64,000 nt of DNA. It comes from Bacteroidales bacterium (GTDB lineage: Bacteria; Bacteroidota; Bacteroidia; Bacteroidales; F082). This document shows positions 23,500-32,029 of the stretch, in pieces. Under the pieces are notes generated by a model, which was not told where the DNA came from, ran no database searches, and saw nothing but the letters and a program-made list of their open reading frames with translations. Position 1 is the stretch's first letter; each line of letters starts with the position of its first letter. The position numbers were made by a program, and so were the translations under genes. The stretch is from positions 17,914 to 81,913 of the forward strand of contig JAFTUF010000007.1 in the NCBI GenBank assembly GCA_017466405.1, given 5' to 3'.

Positions 23500-23529
23500 A
23501 GGGACGTCACACATTGTGGCGTCCTTTTT
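23500..23529 (+). terminator. Terminator after the TerB-like gene
   Basis: GGACGTCAC-ACATT-GTGGCGTCC followed by TTTTT; same family as 2387-2411. Confidence 0.7.
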
Positions 23530-23651
23530 GAATTGCTAAGATTCTCAGTTTTTGAGGTTTTATTTAAAGATTGTCGTTCTTCATTGAAAGTCATATATAA
23601 TGTCATTCCATTCATGTTATAGCAAAAATAATTCTCTTAAAGACAATCAAC

Positions 23652-23681
23652 GAGAGTGCAATTGAATTAAGGAATCGTGGG
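23652..23681 (+). pseudogene. Broken duplicate of the start of the TerB-like gene
   Basis: Reads (GAG)SAIELRNRG, identical to the first codons of 23030-23464 except that the ATG has become GAG and the homology stops after ten codons. The preceding AAAGACAATCAAC and AAAGATTGTCGTTCTTCATTGAAAG are also copied from the 5' flank of the intact gene. A truncated duplication, not expressed. Confidence 0.7.
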
Positions 23682-23736
23682 ATAAATGAAGTTTCACACT
23701 CTGAAAAAATCTATTGCTACTTCCCTCATAAAATTG

Positions 23737-23744
23737 TATATTTG
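23737..23744 (+). promoter_or_regulatory. Promoter -7 box of the BNR/T9SS gene
   Basis: TATATTTG, 23 nt before the ATG at 23768. Confidence 0.65.
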
Positions 23745-23767
23745 CGTGTTTTAAAATTTGCATTATT

Positions 23768-25360
23768 ATGAAAAGAAATCTTTACTCAAAAGTTATCAGA
23801 ATCATTGCGATGACAATCGTCTTGTGTTGTGCCTGGCCTTCTTTTGCACAGCATAATCCTTGGAAACAGGTTCACAAACTCCCAGCAACAAACGCATTCT
23901 TTATCACAGAAAACGGAAATATGCTCCTTGCAGACTACCTCTTCGATCTTTCTGGCGGTATCTATGTGTCAACGAATAATGGCGGAACTTGGGAAAAATG
24001 CGCTGTAGAAGATAGAAACTATAACATCTTTATTGAAAACGACGGTTATATCTTTGCAGGCGGATATGGTGGTTCTATCGCTCGCTCTGATGATAACGGA
24101 CTTACATGGGAATTATTTAACTACGGTCCAGCTGTTGTTGACCTTCTCGGCGAAAACCTCGATTACACCGTTTGCTACGCTATGACAATGCACGACGGAA
24201 AACTTTTCGCTGGTGACTTCAGCGGAGGTGGTATCATCTACTCTGAAGATAATGGCGAGACATGGAATAAGACCGATGTCGCTCCTCTTAGCTACGAAGT
24301 AGAGGGCAAACCATGTGTTGAAAATATCTATAACTTAGTGTCTTACAATGGCGACCTCTATGCTTTCGGCGTCTTCATGATTTTAAAATATATCCCAGAA
24401 CAAAACTCTTGGGAACTTCTCCGCGAAGACAGTAACTTCATGGCAGTGTCAACATTCTATAACGGTATGTTGTGTACAGGCCGCTCAGTGATGAACGACA
24501 ACGAGAATGCTGCTTTCATCGAGACGTTGAACGAAGAAGGTGTTTGGGGCCAACTTCCACGTCCTGAGACAGTAGATAACAATATCAGAGCTATCTACGC
24601 TGATGGCAAAGACCTCTTAGTCGGTATGGGAATGTCGGGCTTGTACTATACTGATGACGCTGGTGAGACATGGTACACTCTAAACGATGGTATTCCTTAC
24701 GCTTCAGGTACTTACTTCACACCTATGTTCTTCCAAAGCGATGAGGATTTCATTTACCTCGCAGCCTACGAACCCGATTTCGCAACAACAGAAAACAGTG
24801 GCCTCTATCGTCTCGCTAAGGCAGACCTTCCAACATGTGAACCTGGTGAAAACAATCTCCCAGACGCTCCTGAAGTAACAGCTGAAGCTATCAGCGCTAC
24901 AGAAATTGAGTTGACATGGAATGCTGTAGAGACAGCTACTTCATATAATATATATCTTGAGAATGAATTGCTTGCTTCTGTCACAGAAACAACATGGGTG
25001 GCTCAAGGTTTAATACATAGCACAGATTATTGCTTCGAGGTCGCAGCGGTTAACGATTTTGGAGAGTCTGATAGAACTGAAGCTTGTGCAAAGACATTAT
25101 ACGACGATACTGTTAATGAGTTAGAATTAGCATTCAATATCTATCCTAATCCAGTAGAAAATGAAATCTTCGTTGAAGCAGATGCTAACATAGAAGAAGT
25201 CTGTATCTACACATTGACGGGCGTGTTGGTAGTTCAACAATCAACAGTAAATGGACAAAAGTCATTAGGTATTAATGTATCGGAATTAAACAGCGGAGCA
25301 TATCTCGTTAAAGTCAGAACTAACGATGGTGTGACAGTTAGAAACTTCATAAAGAAATAA
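23768..25360 (+). CDS. Secreted BNR (Asp-box) repeat protein with Fn3 and T9SS sorting domain
   Basis: 530 residues. Signal peptide 1-27 (ends SFAQ). Residues about 30-360 form a beta-propeller-like region with four Asp-box repeats: VSTNNGGTWEKC, RSDDNGLTWELF, YSEDNGETWNKT and YTDDAGETWYTL. An Fn3 domain follows (APEVTAEAISATEIELTWNAV ... AAVNDFGES, about 368-445), then a type A T9SS sorting domain (LAFNIYPNPVENEIFVEA ... SGAYLVKVRTNDGVTVRNFIKK). Asp-box propellers occur in sialidases and in many non-enzymatic surface proteins; sialidase catalytic residues are not evident. Probably surface-attached. Monocistronic. Confidence 0.88.
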   Translation: MKRNLYSKVIRIIAMTIVLCCAWPSFAQHNPWKQVHKLPATNAFFITENGNMLLADYLFDLSGGIYVSTNNGGTWEKCAVEDRNYNIFIENDGYIFAGGYGGSIARSDDNGLTWELFNYGPAVVDLLGENLDYTVCYAMTMHDGKLFAGDFSGGGIIYSEDNGETWNKTDVAPLSYEVEGKPCVENIYNLVSYNGDLYAFGVFMILKYIPEQNSWELLREDSNFMAVSTFYNGMLCTGRSVMNDNENAAFIETLNEEGVWGQLPRPETVDNNIRAIYADGKDLLVGMGMSGLYYTDDAGETWYTLNDGIPYASGTYFTPMFFQSDEDFIYLAAYEPDFATTENSGLYRLAKADLPTCEPGENNLPDAPEVTAEAISATEIELTWNAVETATSYNIYLENELLASVTETTWVAQGLIHSTDYCFEVAAVNDFGESDRTEACAKTLYDDTVNELELAFNIYPNPVENEIFVEADANIEEVCIYTLTGVLVVQQSTVNGQKSLGINVSELNSGAYLVKVRTNDGVTVRNFIKK

Positions 25361-25377
25361 TCTATTAAGATTTGATA

Positions 25378-25414
25378 ACAAAAAAGGACGTTTCAAAAAG
25401 AGACGTCCTTTTTC
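25378..25414. terminator. Bidirectional terminator
   Basis: AAAAAGGACGT ... ACGTCCTTTTT between two convergent genes, with A and T runs on both sides. Confidence 0.8.
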
Positions 25415-25417
25415 GTT

Positions 25418-26212
25418 TTACAAAGTGATTTCCTGATGTTGCGAAAGATATAAATCTCTAAGAGGAATGCTTAAGATGAAACAAACATCAACTAATCTAA
25501 GATTACATTTCTTGTTATCTCCGTTTTTGTCTTTAACATCATATTCGGGGGAATTATAGACAAAATTCTTGATTTTGTCAAATTCTTCGTTATCACAAAA
25601 TGATATACATGCCATAAGCGCAGATGACTCTACATCTAATGCTGTTCTTGGCTTATTATTATCAATTGTTGAAAATAGAATCTCTTTGTTCCTTTGGATA
25701 AGTCCTATTCCGTCAATCTCTTGTAAAATAAACTTTCCAAAGTCGCTAAGACTCATCGGACTATTCTTTAATGAGAAGAATGTCAATGCATCTTCATATT
25801 TTATAGATAAGAAGTTCTTTATGGAAAAAACATCTTTCTTTAGTTCAGCGACATCAGTCTTTAGTTCAGCGACATCAGTCTTTAGAACAGCGACATCAGT
25901 CTTTAGAACAGCGACGTCGATCTTCAGGTTGCTAATATCTTCTTTTACAATCTTGAAGTTTTCTCTTGTTTCATCTCTTAGATTGTCGATGCTTTGTTGA
26001 ATGTCTCGCTTGAACTCGTAGAGCTGTTTTTTTAATAGCTCTATACTCTCATCATGAGAATCGCACTTCGCATGAGCAGTACGTTCATCGATCTGATTGA
26101 TACGTTGTGTTGTCTTACCGAAATTAAACGCTTGATTTACAATAAACCAAACTCCACCTAAAATTGTAGCAATACTTGCAATGATAATGCTTAGTAGTTC
26201 GATAGTATTCAT
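25418..26212 (-). CDS. Membrane-anchored coiled-coil protein with heptad DNA repeats (paralogue B)
   Basis: 264 residues. The N-terminal transmembrane helix (MNTIELLSIIIASIATILGG and following) and NFGKTTQRINQIDERT are nearly the same as in the protein at 16998-17810, and the C-terminal ~130 residues match closely (LKNSPMSLSDFGKFILQEI, NKPRTALDVESSALMAC, FVYNSPEYDVKDKNG, DVCFILSIPLRDLYLSQHQE). In between is a long coiled coil containing four 7-residue units DVAVLKT/DVAELKT encoded by a 21-bp tandem repeat (about 25852-25920). Family and function not recognised. The shared ends and different middle show repeated expansion of the coiled coil in each copy. Confidence 0.8.
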   Translation of the reverse strand: MNTIELLSIIIASIATILGGVWFIVNQAFNFGKTTQRINQIDERTAHAKCDSHDESIELLKKQLYEFKRDIQQSIDNLRDETRENFKIVKEDISNLKIDVAVLKTDVAVLKTDVAELKTDVAELKKDVFSIKNFLSIKYEDALTFFSLKNSPMSLSDFGKFILQEIDGIGLIQRNKEILFSTIDNNKPRTALDVESSALMACISFCDNEEFDKIKNFVYNSPEYDVKDKNGDNKKCNLRLVDVCFILSIPLRDLYLSQHQEITL

Positions 26213-26237
26213 AACTCTTACTTTTTGGATTACGCTG

Positions 26238-26245
26238 CAAATGTA
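26238..26245 (-). promoter_or_regulatory. Promoter -7 box of coiled-coil paralogue B
   Basis: TACATTTG on the minus strand, 26 nt upstream of the ATG at 26212. Confidence 0.6.
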
Positions 26246-26353
26246 AGAATTATTTTTGATATTAAAGTGTTGATATGTAATTTTTTATAGTTAAAAATTA
26301 TTAAGATGAAGTCTATGTTTTTTTAACAAAATTGTCAGTGTCAACAGTCGGTG

Positions 26354-27607
26354 TCAATTAATAGTCTTCAATTCTTCATTTCTCATTGAAACGATTTCGT
26401 CAAATGCAGCCTTGTTGGAGTCGTTTACCGGCTCTACAGAAGGCGAGTCGAATGTCAAAGGATTGATATATGTTCCATTCTTACATAGTCTGAAATCGAG
26501 GTGAGGACCTGTTGAAATACCAGTGCTTCCTACGTAACCAATCAGGTCGCCTTGTTTCACTTTGCTTCCTTTCTGTATTCCTTTGGCGAAACCGTTGAGA
26601 TGCATGTAGGTTGTTGTATATGTGCTGTTATGTTTTACCTTAAGATAGTTGCCGCCGCCATTGTTATCCCAGCCTTTCTCTATTACAGTGCCGTCGCCAA
26701 TGGTATGTACCGGAGTTCCTGTAGGAGCAGCGTAGTCAACACCGTGATGCGGGCGAACGATTTTTGTTACAGGATGTTTTCTTGCGTGGCTAAAGGAGGA
26801 ACTGATACGACGATAGTTGAGGGGCGCCTTCAGGAAAGCTTTACGGAGGTTGACTCCGTCTTCATCGAAATATTCGCCTTTGCCGTTTTGTTCAAAGTAA
26901 TAGGCATAATGTCCCTTTCCACTGCTTTTGAGATATGAGGCGAGTACGTTGCCAATGCCTATTGGCTCGTCTTTTATATATTTGTTTTCATATATGACCT
27001 TGAAAGTGTCGCCAGGCTGAATGCCGAAGAAATCTACTGTCCAGGCGTATATGTCTGATAGTTTCAATGTCAGATAGGGGTCGTATCCCTTTGATGTCAT
27101 TGCTTCCCACAATGAACTTTTTATGACGCCTTCAGCTACCTCTATCCTCGTCTCGACTTCTTTGTGACCAATCCATGCTGTAAGAGAGTCGGTGAGACTG
27201 AATACAGCGTAATCTGTCTTGTTGATTTCATAGATCCAAAAAATCGGTGTCGGTATGCTGTCGCGTGATATAAGGAAAGTGTGTCTTTGTCCAGGTCTTA
27301 TCTTTCTGATGTCAAAAACACTTCTATGTTTCTTTTCAATATGAGTGATGACATTGTAATTGATATCTTTATTGAGCATGATGTTAGATAGAAACTGGTT
27401 CTTTTTGATTGTGTCGATTTCTACGTCTAACGAATCAATGCAGATTCCATAGAGATATTCTGGTTCTTTGGCAATTTTCTTTTCTTTTCCTTTTTCTTCA
27501 CTTTTATCATTAGAATTTCCGCATGAGAACAACGATAGGCTCAGAGTGACGAATAACGAGCAAAGAGCAAATAATCTTAAACCTTGAATAAGCTTACGGA
27601 ATGCCAT
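26354..27607 (-). CDS. M23-family peptidoglycan endopeptidase, lipoprotein
   Basis: 417 residues from the ATG at 27607 (an upstream TTG at 27628 is less likely). Signal peptide with lipobox-like LFSC. The C-terminal LytM/M23 domain (about 285-395) has RPHHGVDYAAPTGTPVHTIG, with zinc ligands His and Asp, GGGNYLKVKHNSTYTTTYMH and GSTGISTGPHLDFRL. The last motif is HxD (HLDF) where most M23 enzymes have HxH; this may be a lineage variant or may weaken zinc binding. Expected to cleave peptidoglycan cross-bridges in the periplasm during growth or division. The ~270-residue N-terminal region contains no recognised domain. Confidence 0.88.
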   Translation of the reverse strand: MAFRKLIQGLRLFALCSLFVTLSLSLFSCGNSNDKSEEKGKEKKIAKEPEYLYGICIDSLDVEIDTIKKNQFLSNIMLNKDINYNVITHIEKKHRSVFDIRKIRPGQRHTFLISRDSIPTPIFWIYEINKTDYAVFSLTDSLTAWIGHKEVETRIEVAEGVIKSSLWEAMTSKGYDPYLTLKLSDIYAWTVDFFGIQPGDTFKVIYENKYIKDEPIGIGNVLASYLKSSGKGHYAYYFEQNGKGEYFDEDGVNLRKAFLKAPLNYRRISSSFSHARKHPVTKIVRPHHGVDYAAPTGTPVHTIGDGTVIEKGWDNNGGGNYLKVKHNSTYTTTYMHLNGFAKGIQKGSKVKQGDLIGYVGSTGISTGPHLDFRLCKNGTYINPLTFDSPSVEPVNDSNKAAFDEIVSMRNEELKTIN

Positions 27608-27679
27608 AATGATAAATATATTTTTCAATTAAAAAAGACAAGAGATGGTATATCCCGTCTCTTGTCCTTGTTTTTTATA

Positions 27680-28255
27680 TTATTGATTTGAAGCTTGCTT
27701 GAAACCTGCTTCAACGGCTTTGAGGTTGAGGTTAACAACTTCTTCGCCTTTTTTTCCGAATTGTTCGCGGATACTGTTTTCAATAGTTTCCATTTCGAAT
27801 CCGAGGAACGGAACTGCTGCACCGAATATTACCATGTTAGCTGCACGTACGTTACCGCATTCTTTAGCGATGTTATCAGCATCGACGATAACTGCGTTGT
27901 GTTTTTTCAACTCAGCATAAACATCTTCTACCTCTGGATAGTTGTCTATATTAATAAAAGGTGTGCTTGCTGTGATGATAACGCCGTCTTTTGCGAGCAT
28001 TGGAAGATAGCGGAGAGCTTCCATTGGTTCTACAGAGATAATGAGGTCGGCTTTACCTTCTGGAATGAGGTCTGATGCAATCTCGTTATCTGAGAGACGA
28101 AGGTGTGACTGAACGTCGCCACCTCTTTGGCTCATGCCGTGGACCTCAGCTTGTTTGAGATACATGTTCTTTTCTACAGCAGCGATGCCAATACAAGAAG
28201 CGATACTAAGGATACCTTGACCGCCAACACCAGCTAAAATTATATCTTTTTTCAT
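27680..28255 (-). CDS. iorB: Indolepyruvate ferredoxin oxidoreductase, beta subunit
   Basis: 191 residues. Begins with a nucleotide-binding-like GVGGQGILSIASCIG motif, then AEVHGMSQRGGDVQSHLR and SVEPMEALRYLP, diagnostic for the gamma/beta domain of 2-oxoacid:ferredoxin oxidoreductases. With IorA it oxidatively decarboxylates aryl pyruvates derived from aromatic amino acids, reducing ferredoxin. It lies 21 bp after iorA and is certainly co-transcribed. Confidence 0.93.
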   Translation of the reverse strand: MKKDIILAGVGGQGILSIASCIGIAAVEKNMYLKQAEVHGMSQRGGDVQSHLRLSDNEIASDLIPEGKADLIISVEPMEALRYLPMLAKDGVIITASTPFINIDNYPEVEDVYAELKKHNAVIVDADNIAKECGNVRAANMVIFGAAVPFLGFEMETIENSIREQFGKKGEEVVNLNLKAVEAGFKQASNQ

Positions 28256-28276
28256 GATTATCTTATTTAAAGTTTA

Positions 28277-29887
28277 TTATTTGTTTTCTGCTGCTTTTTT
28301 TGCACGCATCTTTCTGCTTAATGTTTGGATACATTCACGACGTGGAATGATTACTGATACGCCTTCGTATGCCAACTCTTCTTTAATGACTTGAACGTTG
28401 ATTTCGTGTTGGTTTGGAAGAGGTTTGATAACTCTTACGTGATCAGGATCTACGCCTATGCCCTTACAGATGCTTTCCAAACGGCCTTCTGCTGATGACT
28501 TCTGACCGCCTGTCATACCTGTTGTTGAGTTGTCGAGAATCATAACGACGATGTTGTTGTTATTATTAACAGCGTCGAGTAAGCCTGTCATACCTGAGTG
28601 TGTGAATGTGGAGTCGCCGATACAAGCTACTGCTGGATAGAGACCTGCTTCTGAAGCACCGATGGCCATTGTGATACTTGCACCCATATCGACTGTACTG
28701 TTGATAGAGTTGAGTGGAGGTGTAGCGCTGAGTGTGTAGCAGCCGATATCGCCGAATACTCTACCTTTTTCATATTGTGACATTGCTTCGTTGAGAGCTC
28801 TGAATGAATCCCAGTGAGGACATCCATCGCACAATTTTGGAGGACGAGCCTGTACCAATTCAGGGATAGGAACGCCTACCTCGAAAGGTCTGCCAACAGC
28901 CTTAGCAGCGATGTTAGGATTGAGTTCGCCGTCGCGTGGCAATGTGCCGTCTAAACGTCCGTGGATTGGTTTGCCTGTTGCTAAGAGACCCTTTAACAAT
29001 TCTTCAACGATTGGATAACCTTCTTCCATGACTAAGATTTCATCACATTCGTCATAAATCTTTTGAATCATGGCGATTGGAAGTGGATATTGGCTGATCT
29101 TAAGTACCGGATAAGGTATTGTCTCGTTGTTATAATTTTCTTTCAAGTAGTTATATGAAAGACCGCATGCTATGATACCTAACTTTTTGTCGGTTCCTTC
29201 GAAGTATTTGTTGAAGCCGCTTTCGTTGCTATCTTGTTCCATGACAGCTTGCTTTTCAAGAAGTTGTTTGTATTGTCTTCTAGCAATTGCAGGGAGTAAT
29301 ACGAATTGACGTAAGTTTGAAGGAAGAGCCAAAGCGTTTTGTTGACGTTTGTCGGTACATACTACGCCAGCGCGTGAGTGAGCCAAACGTGTTGTGACGC
29401 GTAACATGACTGGTGTTCCGATTTTCTCTGAGAGGTCGAATGCGTAACGAGCCATGTCGTAAGCTTCCTGTTGGTTTGAAGGCTCGAGCAATGGAATGAG
29501 AGCGAACTTAGCGTAAGTACGTGAGTCTTGCTCGTTTTGTGATGAGTGCATTGATGGGTCATCAGCAGCGAGGACTACCATACCGCCGTTGACGCCTGTG
29601 ACTGCTGAGTTGATGAATGGGTCGGCAGCGACATTGACACCGACGTGTTTCATACATACGAGTGAACGTTTGCCTGCGTATGACATACCGATAGCACTCT
29701 CCATAGCGGTCTTTTCATTGGCTGACCATAAAGCACGAATGCCTAATTCTTTAGCTTCTTTTGAGCCTTGGATGAATTCCATAATCTCTGTTGATGGTGT
29801 GCCAGGATATGCATAAACACCTGAGAGACCAGCGTCGATGGCGCCTTGTGCAATGGCTTCATCTCCAAGTAATAAAATCTTCTTCAT
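28277..29887 (-). CDS. iorA: Indolepyruvate ferredoxin oxidoreductase, alpha subunit
   Basis: 536 residues. The N-terminal pyrimidine-binding domain (GDEAIAQGAIDAGLSGVYAYP, GTPSTEIMEFI) and the C-terminal TPP-binding domain (LCDGCPHWDSF, GDIGCYTL, GDSTFTHSGMTGLLDAVNNN) are complete. The protein ends about 25 residues after PRRECIQTL and lacks the C-terminal 2[4Fe-4S] ferredoxin domain present in archaeal IorA, so electrons must pass to a separate carrier or through another cluster. First gene of the iorAB operon. Confidence 0.93.
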   Translation of the reverse strand: MKKILLLGDEAIAQGAIDAGLSGVYAYPGTPSTEIMEFIQGSKEAKELGIRALWSANEKTAMESAIGMSYAGKRSLVCMKHVGVNVAADPFINSAVTGVNGGMVVLAADDPSMHSSQNEQDSRTYAKFALIPLLEPSNQQEAYDMARYAFDLSEKIGTPVMLRVTTRLAHSRAGVVCTDKRQQNALALPSNLRQFVLLPAIARRQYKQLLEKQAVMEQDSNESGFNKYFEGTDKKLGIIACGLSYNYLKENYNNETIPYPVLKISQYPLPIAMIQKIYDECDEILVMEEGYPIVEELLKGLLATGKPIHGRLDGTLPRDGELNPNIAAKAVGRPFEVGVPIPELVQARPPKLCDGCPHWDSFRALNEAMSQYEKGRVFGDIGCYTLSATPPLNSINSTVDMGASITMAIGASEAGLYPAVACIGDSTFTHSGMTGLLDAVNNNNNIVVMILDNSTTGMTGGQKSSAEGRLESICKGIGVDPDHVRVIKPLPNQHEINVQVIKEELAYEGVSVIIPRRECIQTLSRKMRAKKAAENK

Positions 29888-29939
29888 TTGTTATTATTTG
29901 ATTTTGTTGTTAAATTTACGAAAATGTTTTATAGGATTG

Positions 29940-29947
29940 CAAATGTA
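29940..29947 (-). promoter_or_regulatory. Promoter -7 box of iorAB
   Basis: TACATTTG on the minus strand, 53 nt upstream of the iorA ATG. It is back to back with the promoter for the gene at 30017. Confidence 0.65.
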
Positions 29948-29989
29948 ACAAATTCTTTCGTTACTGCAAACCTTTTTTGAAAAAAATCT

Positions 29990-29997
29990 TATCTTTG
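29990..29997 (+). promoter_or_regulatory. Promoter -7 box of the bifunctional acyltransferase gene
   Basis: TATCTTTG, 19 nt before the ATG at 30017. Confidence 0.75.
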
Positions 29998-30016
29998 CCG
30001 TCCGATATAAGGAAAG

Positions 30017-31801
30017 ATGAAAAAGATAGTTAACAAGTCTGATATTACTAAGGTTCTTGGTAAGGATAATATCTTTACCAATGCTCTTGCTTCCGTAGCT
30101 ATGAGTGTTCTCGGCTTCAACGAAATAAATAGATTGTATTCTCCATCTGCCGATTTGAAAGATCTTTCTTTCACCGAACACATGCTGAATATTTATGGTA
30201 TAACATACGACAAGAACGAGTCGGAGATGAACGTCATCCCTAAGGAAGGTCCTTTCATCATCGTGAGTAATCATCCTTTTGGAGCTATCGAAGGCATCAT
30301 CTTATATGATGCTATCGCACGTGTACGTCCCGACTTCAAAGTGATGGCTAATTTCATCCTTTCTTATATCCCGAATCTTAAAAACGTTTTCATTCCTGTT
30401 AATCCTTTTACCGAGAATCCGGAGTGGGGAAGCAGTGTCGGCGGTATCAAGGCTGCCATGCAACATCTCTCCGAAGGCAAAGGTCTCGGTATCTTCCCGG
30501 CTGGAGAAGTGTCGAGGTATTATAACGACAGCCAACAACCAAAAGACCTTGACTGGTCAATAACGATAGCTAAATTAGCAAAGAAAAGCGGCGTGCCTGT
30601 CATCCCTTTTTATTTCGATGGAACCAACTCAAAGAGATTCTACCGTCTTGCGAAACTCAACTCATTGTTTGGAACAGCGATGTTGCCTCATGAGATGCTT
30701 AACAAACGCAACAAACACATAACGATGAAGATAGGTAAACCAATCGTACCTTCCGAGTTGGAACCTTACACCGATTACAAGAAAATAGCTGCTTATCTGC
30801 GTGCACGCTCATACGCCCTCGAGGCAAATATTCATAAAGACGATATAAAATATCCTAACACAAAAATGGAAACGTTGCCGCCACCGTTAGAATCTAATAT
30901 GATGGTCAACGAGTTGGATAATATTCGTAAGAAGTCGTTCCTCTTCGACTGCGCGCAATATGAGTGTTTCTTCGCCGACTATGACGATATCCCTAACATT
31001 ATGTACGAGGTGGGGCTGCGACGCGAAGAGGCTTTCCGTGCGATAGGCGAAGGCAGCGGTAAAAAATTGGATACAGACGATTACGATACTTATTACAAAC
31101 ATCTTATCTTATGGGATAAGGAAGAGAGTCGTCTCGTCGGCGGCTATCGTCTAGGAATAGGAAAGGATATTGTCGAAAAAAAAGGTATCGATGGATTCTA
31201 TATCAGTTCCTTGTTCGAGATACAAGACTCATTCAAAGATGTGCTTTCTAAATCTATAGAACTCGGTCGCTCTTTTGTTACTGTTGGTTATCAGAAAGAT
31301 ATTCTTCCTTTGATGTTGTTGCTCAAAGGTCTTATGATGGTGGCTTATCGATATAAAGATGTGGAACATTTCATTGGTCCGGTGAGTATAAGCAACTGGT
31401 ATCCGAAGTTTTACAAGAGTCTGATGGTGCATTATATCGTAAATGAATTTCCTAGTCCATACGCCGGCATGGTAAGTGCGCGTACTCCTTTCATTGCAGA
31501 CTTCTTAAAAACAGACCCAGATGTCTTGTTGGAAAATAACACTTCTTCTGTCGAGAAGTTTGACCGTTATCTCTTGAAGCTCAGCAATGGAGATTATCGT
31601 TTGCCGACTCTTTTCAAAAAATATCTCAAAATGCAGTCGAAGTTCTTATGCTTTAACATAGACCATGATTTCAACGATACCCTCGACGGACTTCTTTTGC
31701 TTACATTCAAAGATATTCCGGAATCAGAACTTCTTATGCTTATGAAAGACAGTAGCGACGAAGAGAAAGAAATGCTGCTGAAGAGGTTTTTGAGTTGCTG
31801 A
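30017..31801 (+). CDS. OlsF-type bifunctional acyltransferase (ornithine/glycine lipid synthesis)
   Basis: 594 residues. The N-terminal PlsC-like lysophospholipid acyltransferase domain (about 75-275) has VSNHPFGAIEG (His86; the acidic residue of HX4D is Glu here), FIPVNPF and GIFPAGEVSR. The C-terminal GNAT-like N-acyltransferase domain (about 300-500) has LFDCAQYECFFADYDDIP, RREEAFRAIGEGSG, LVGGYRLGIG, ELGRSFVTVGYQK and the FIGPVSISNWYPK segment, as in OlsB/GlsB proteins. In OlsF the C-terminal half adds the first amide-linked hydroxy fatty acid to an amino acid and the N-terminal half esterifies the second. In Bacteroides-like organisms the headgroup is usually glycine. The stop codon TGA is formed by the first unit of a GAGTTGCTGA repeat array. 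Confidence 0.85.
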   Translation: MKKIVNKSDITKVLGKDNIFTNALASVAMSVLGFNEINRLYSPSADLKDLSFTEHMLNIYGITYDKNESEMNVIPKEGPFIIVSNHPFGAIEGIILYDAIARVRPDFKVMANFILSYIPNLKNVFIPVNPFTENPEWGSSVGGIKAAMQHLSEGKGLGIFPAGEVSRYYNDSQQPKDLDWSITIAKLAKKSGVPVIPFYFDGTNSKRFYRLAKLNSLFGTAMLPHEMLNKRNKHITMKIGKPIVPSELEPYTDYKKIAAYLRARSYALEANIHKDDIKYPNTKMETLPPPLESNMMVNELDNIRKKSFLFDCAQYECFFADYDDIPNIMYEVGLRREEAFRAIGEGSGKKLDTDDYDTYYKHLILWDKEESRLVGGYRLGIGKDIVEKKGIDGFYISSLFEIQDSFKDVLSKSIELGRSFVTVGYQKDILPLMLLLKGLMMVAYRYKDVEHFIGPVSISNWYPKFYKSLMVHYIVNEFPSPYAGMVSARTPFIADFLKTDPDVLLENNTSSVEKFDRYLLKLSNGDYRLPTLFKKYLKMQSKFLCFNIDHDFNDTLDGLLLLTFKDIPESELLMLMKDSSDEEKEMLLKRFLSC

Positions 31802-31882
31802 GTTACTAAGTTGCTGAGTTGCTAAGTTACTAAGTTGCTGAGTTGCTAAGTTACTAAGTTGCTGAGTTGCTGAGTTGAGTTC
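31791..31882 (+). repeat. GAGTTGCTGA/GTTACTAA tandem array overlapping the gene end
   Basis: About eleven 8-bp units (TTGCTGAG, TTACTAAG, TTGCTAAG) from inside the last codons of the acyltransferase gene to about 31882. Repeats of this family also occur at 22824-22856, 23466-23497, 42174-42210, 42297-42334, 42481-42531, 49670-49700, 59563-59600 and, reversed, inside the gene at 57819-58895. Confidence 0.85.
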
Positions 31883-31975
31883 AATTGTTAATTGTAAATT
31901 GTAAACTGTTCATTGTTTTCATGCAGCATTTTATAAATTTTATTCGTTACATAATCGAATTTGAATAATAATTGT

Positions 31976-31983
31976 TATTTTTG
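31976..31983 (+). promoter_or_regulatory. Promoter -7 box of the pspC-like operon
   Basis: TATTTTTG, 46 nt before the ATG at 32030. Confidence 0.5.
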
Positions 31984-32029
31984 AAAATGCAATTAAATCA
32001 TGATTAGTAACTAATAATTTTTATACAAA

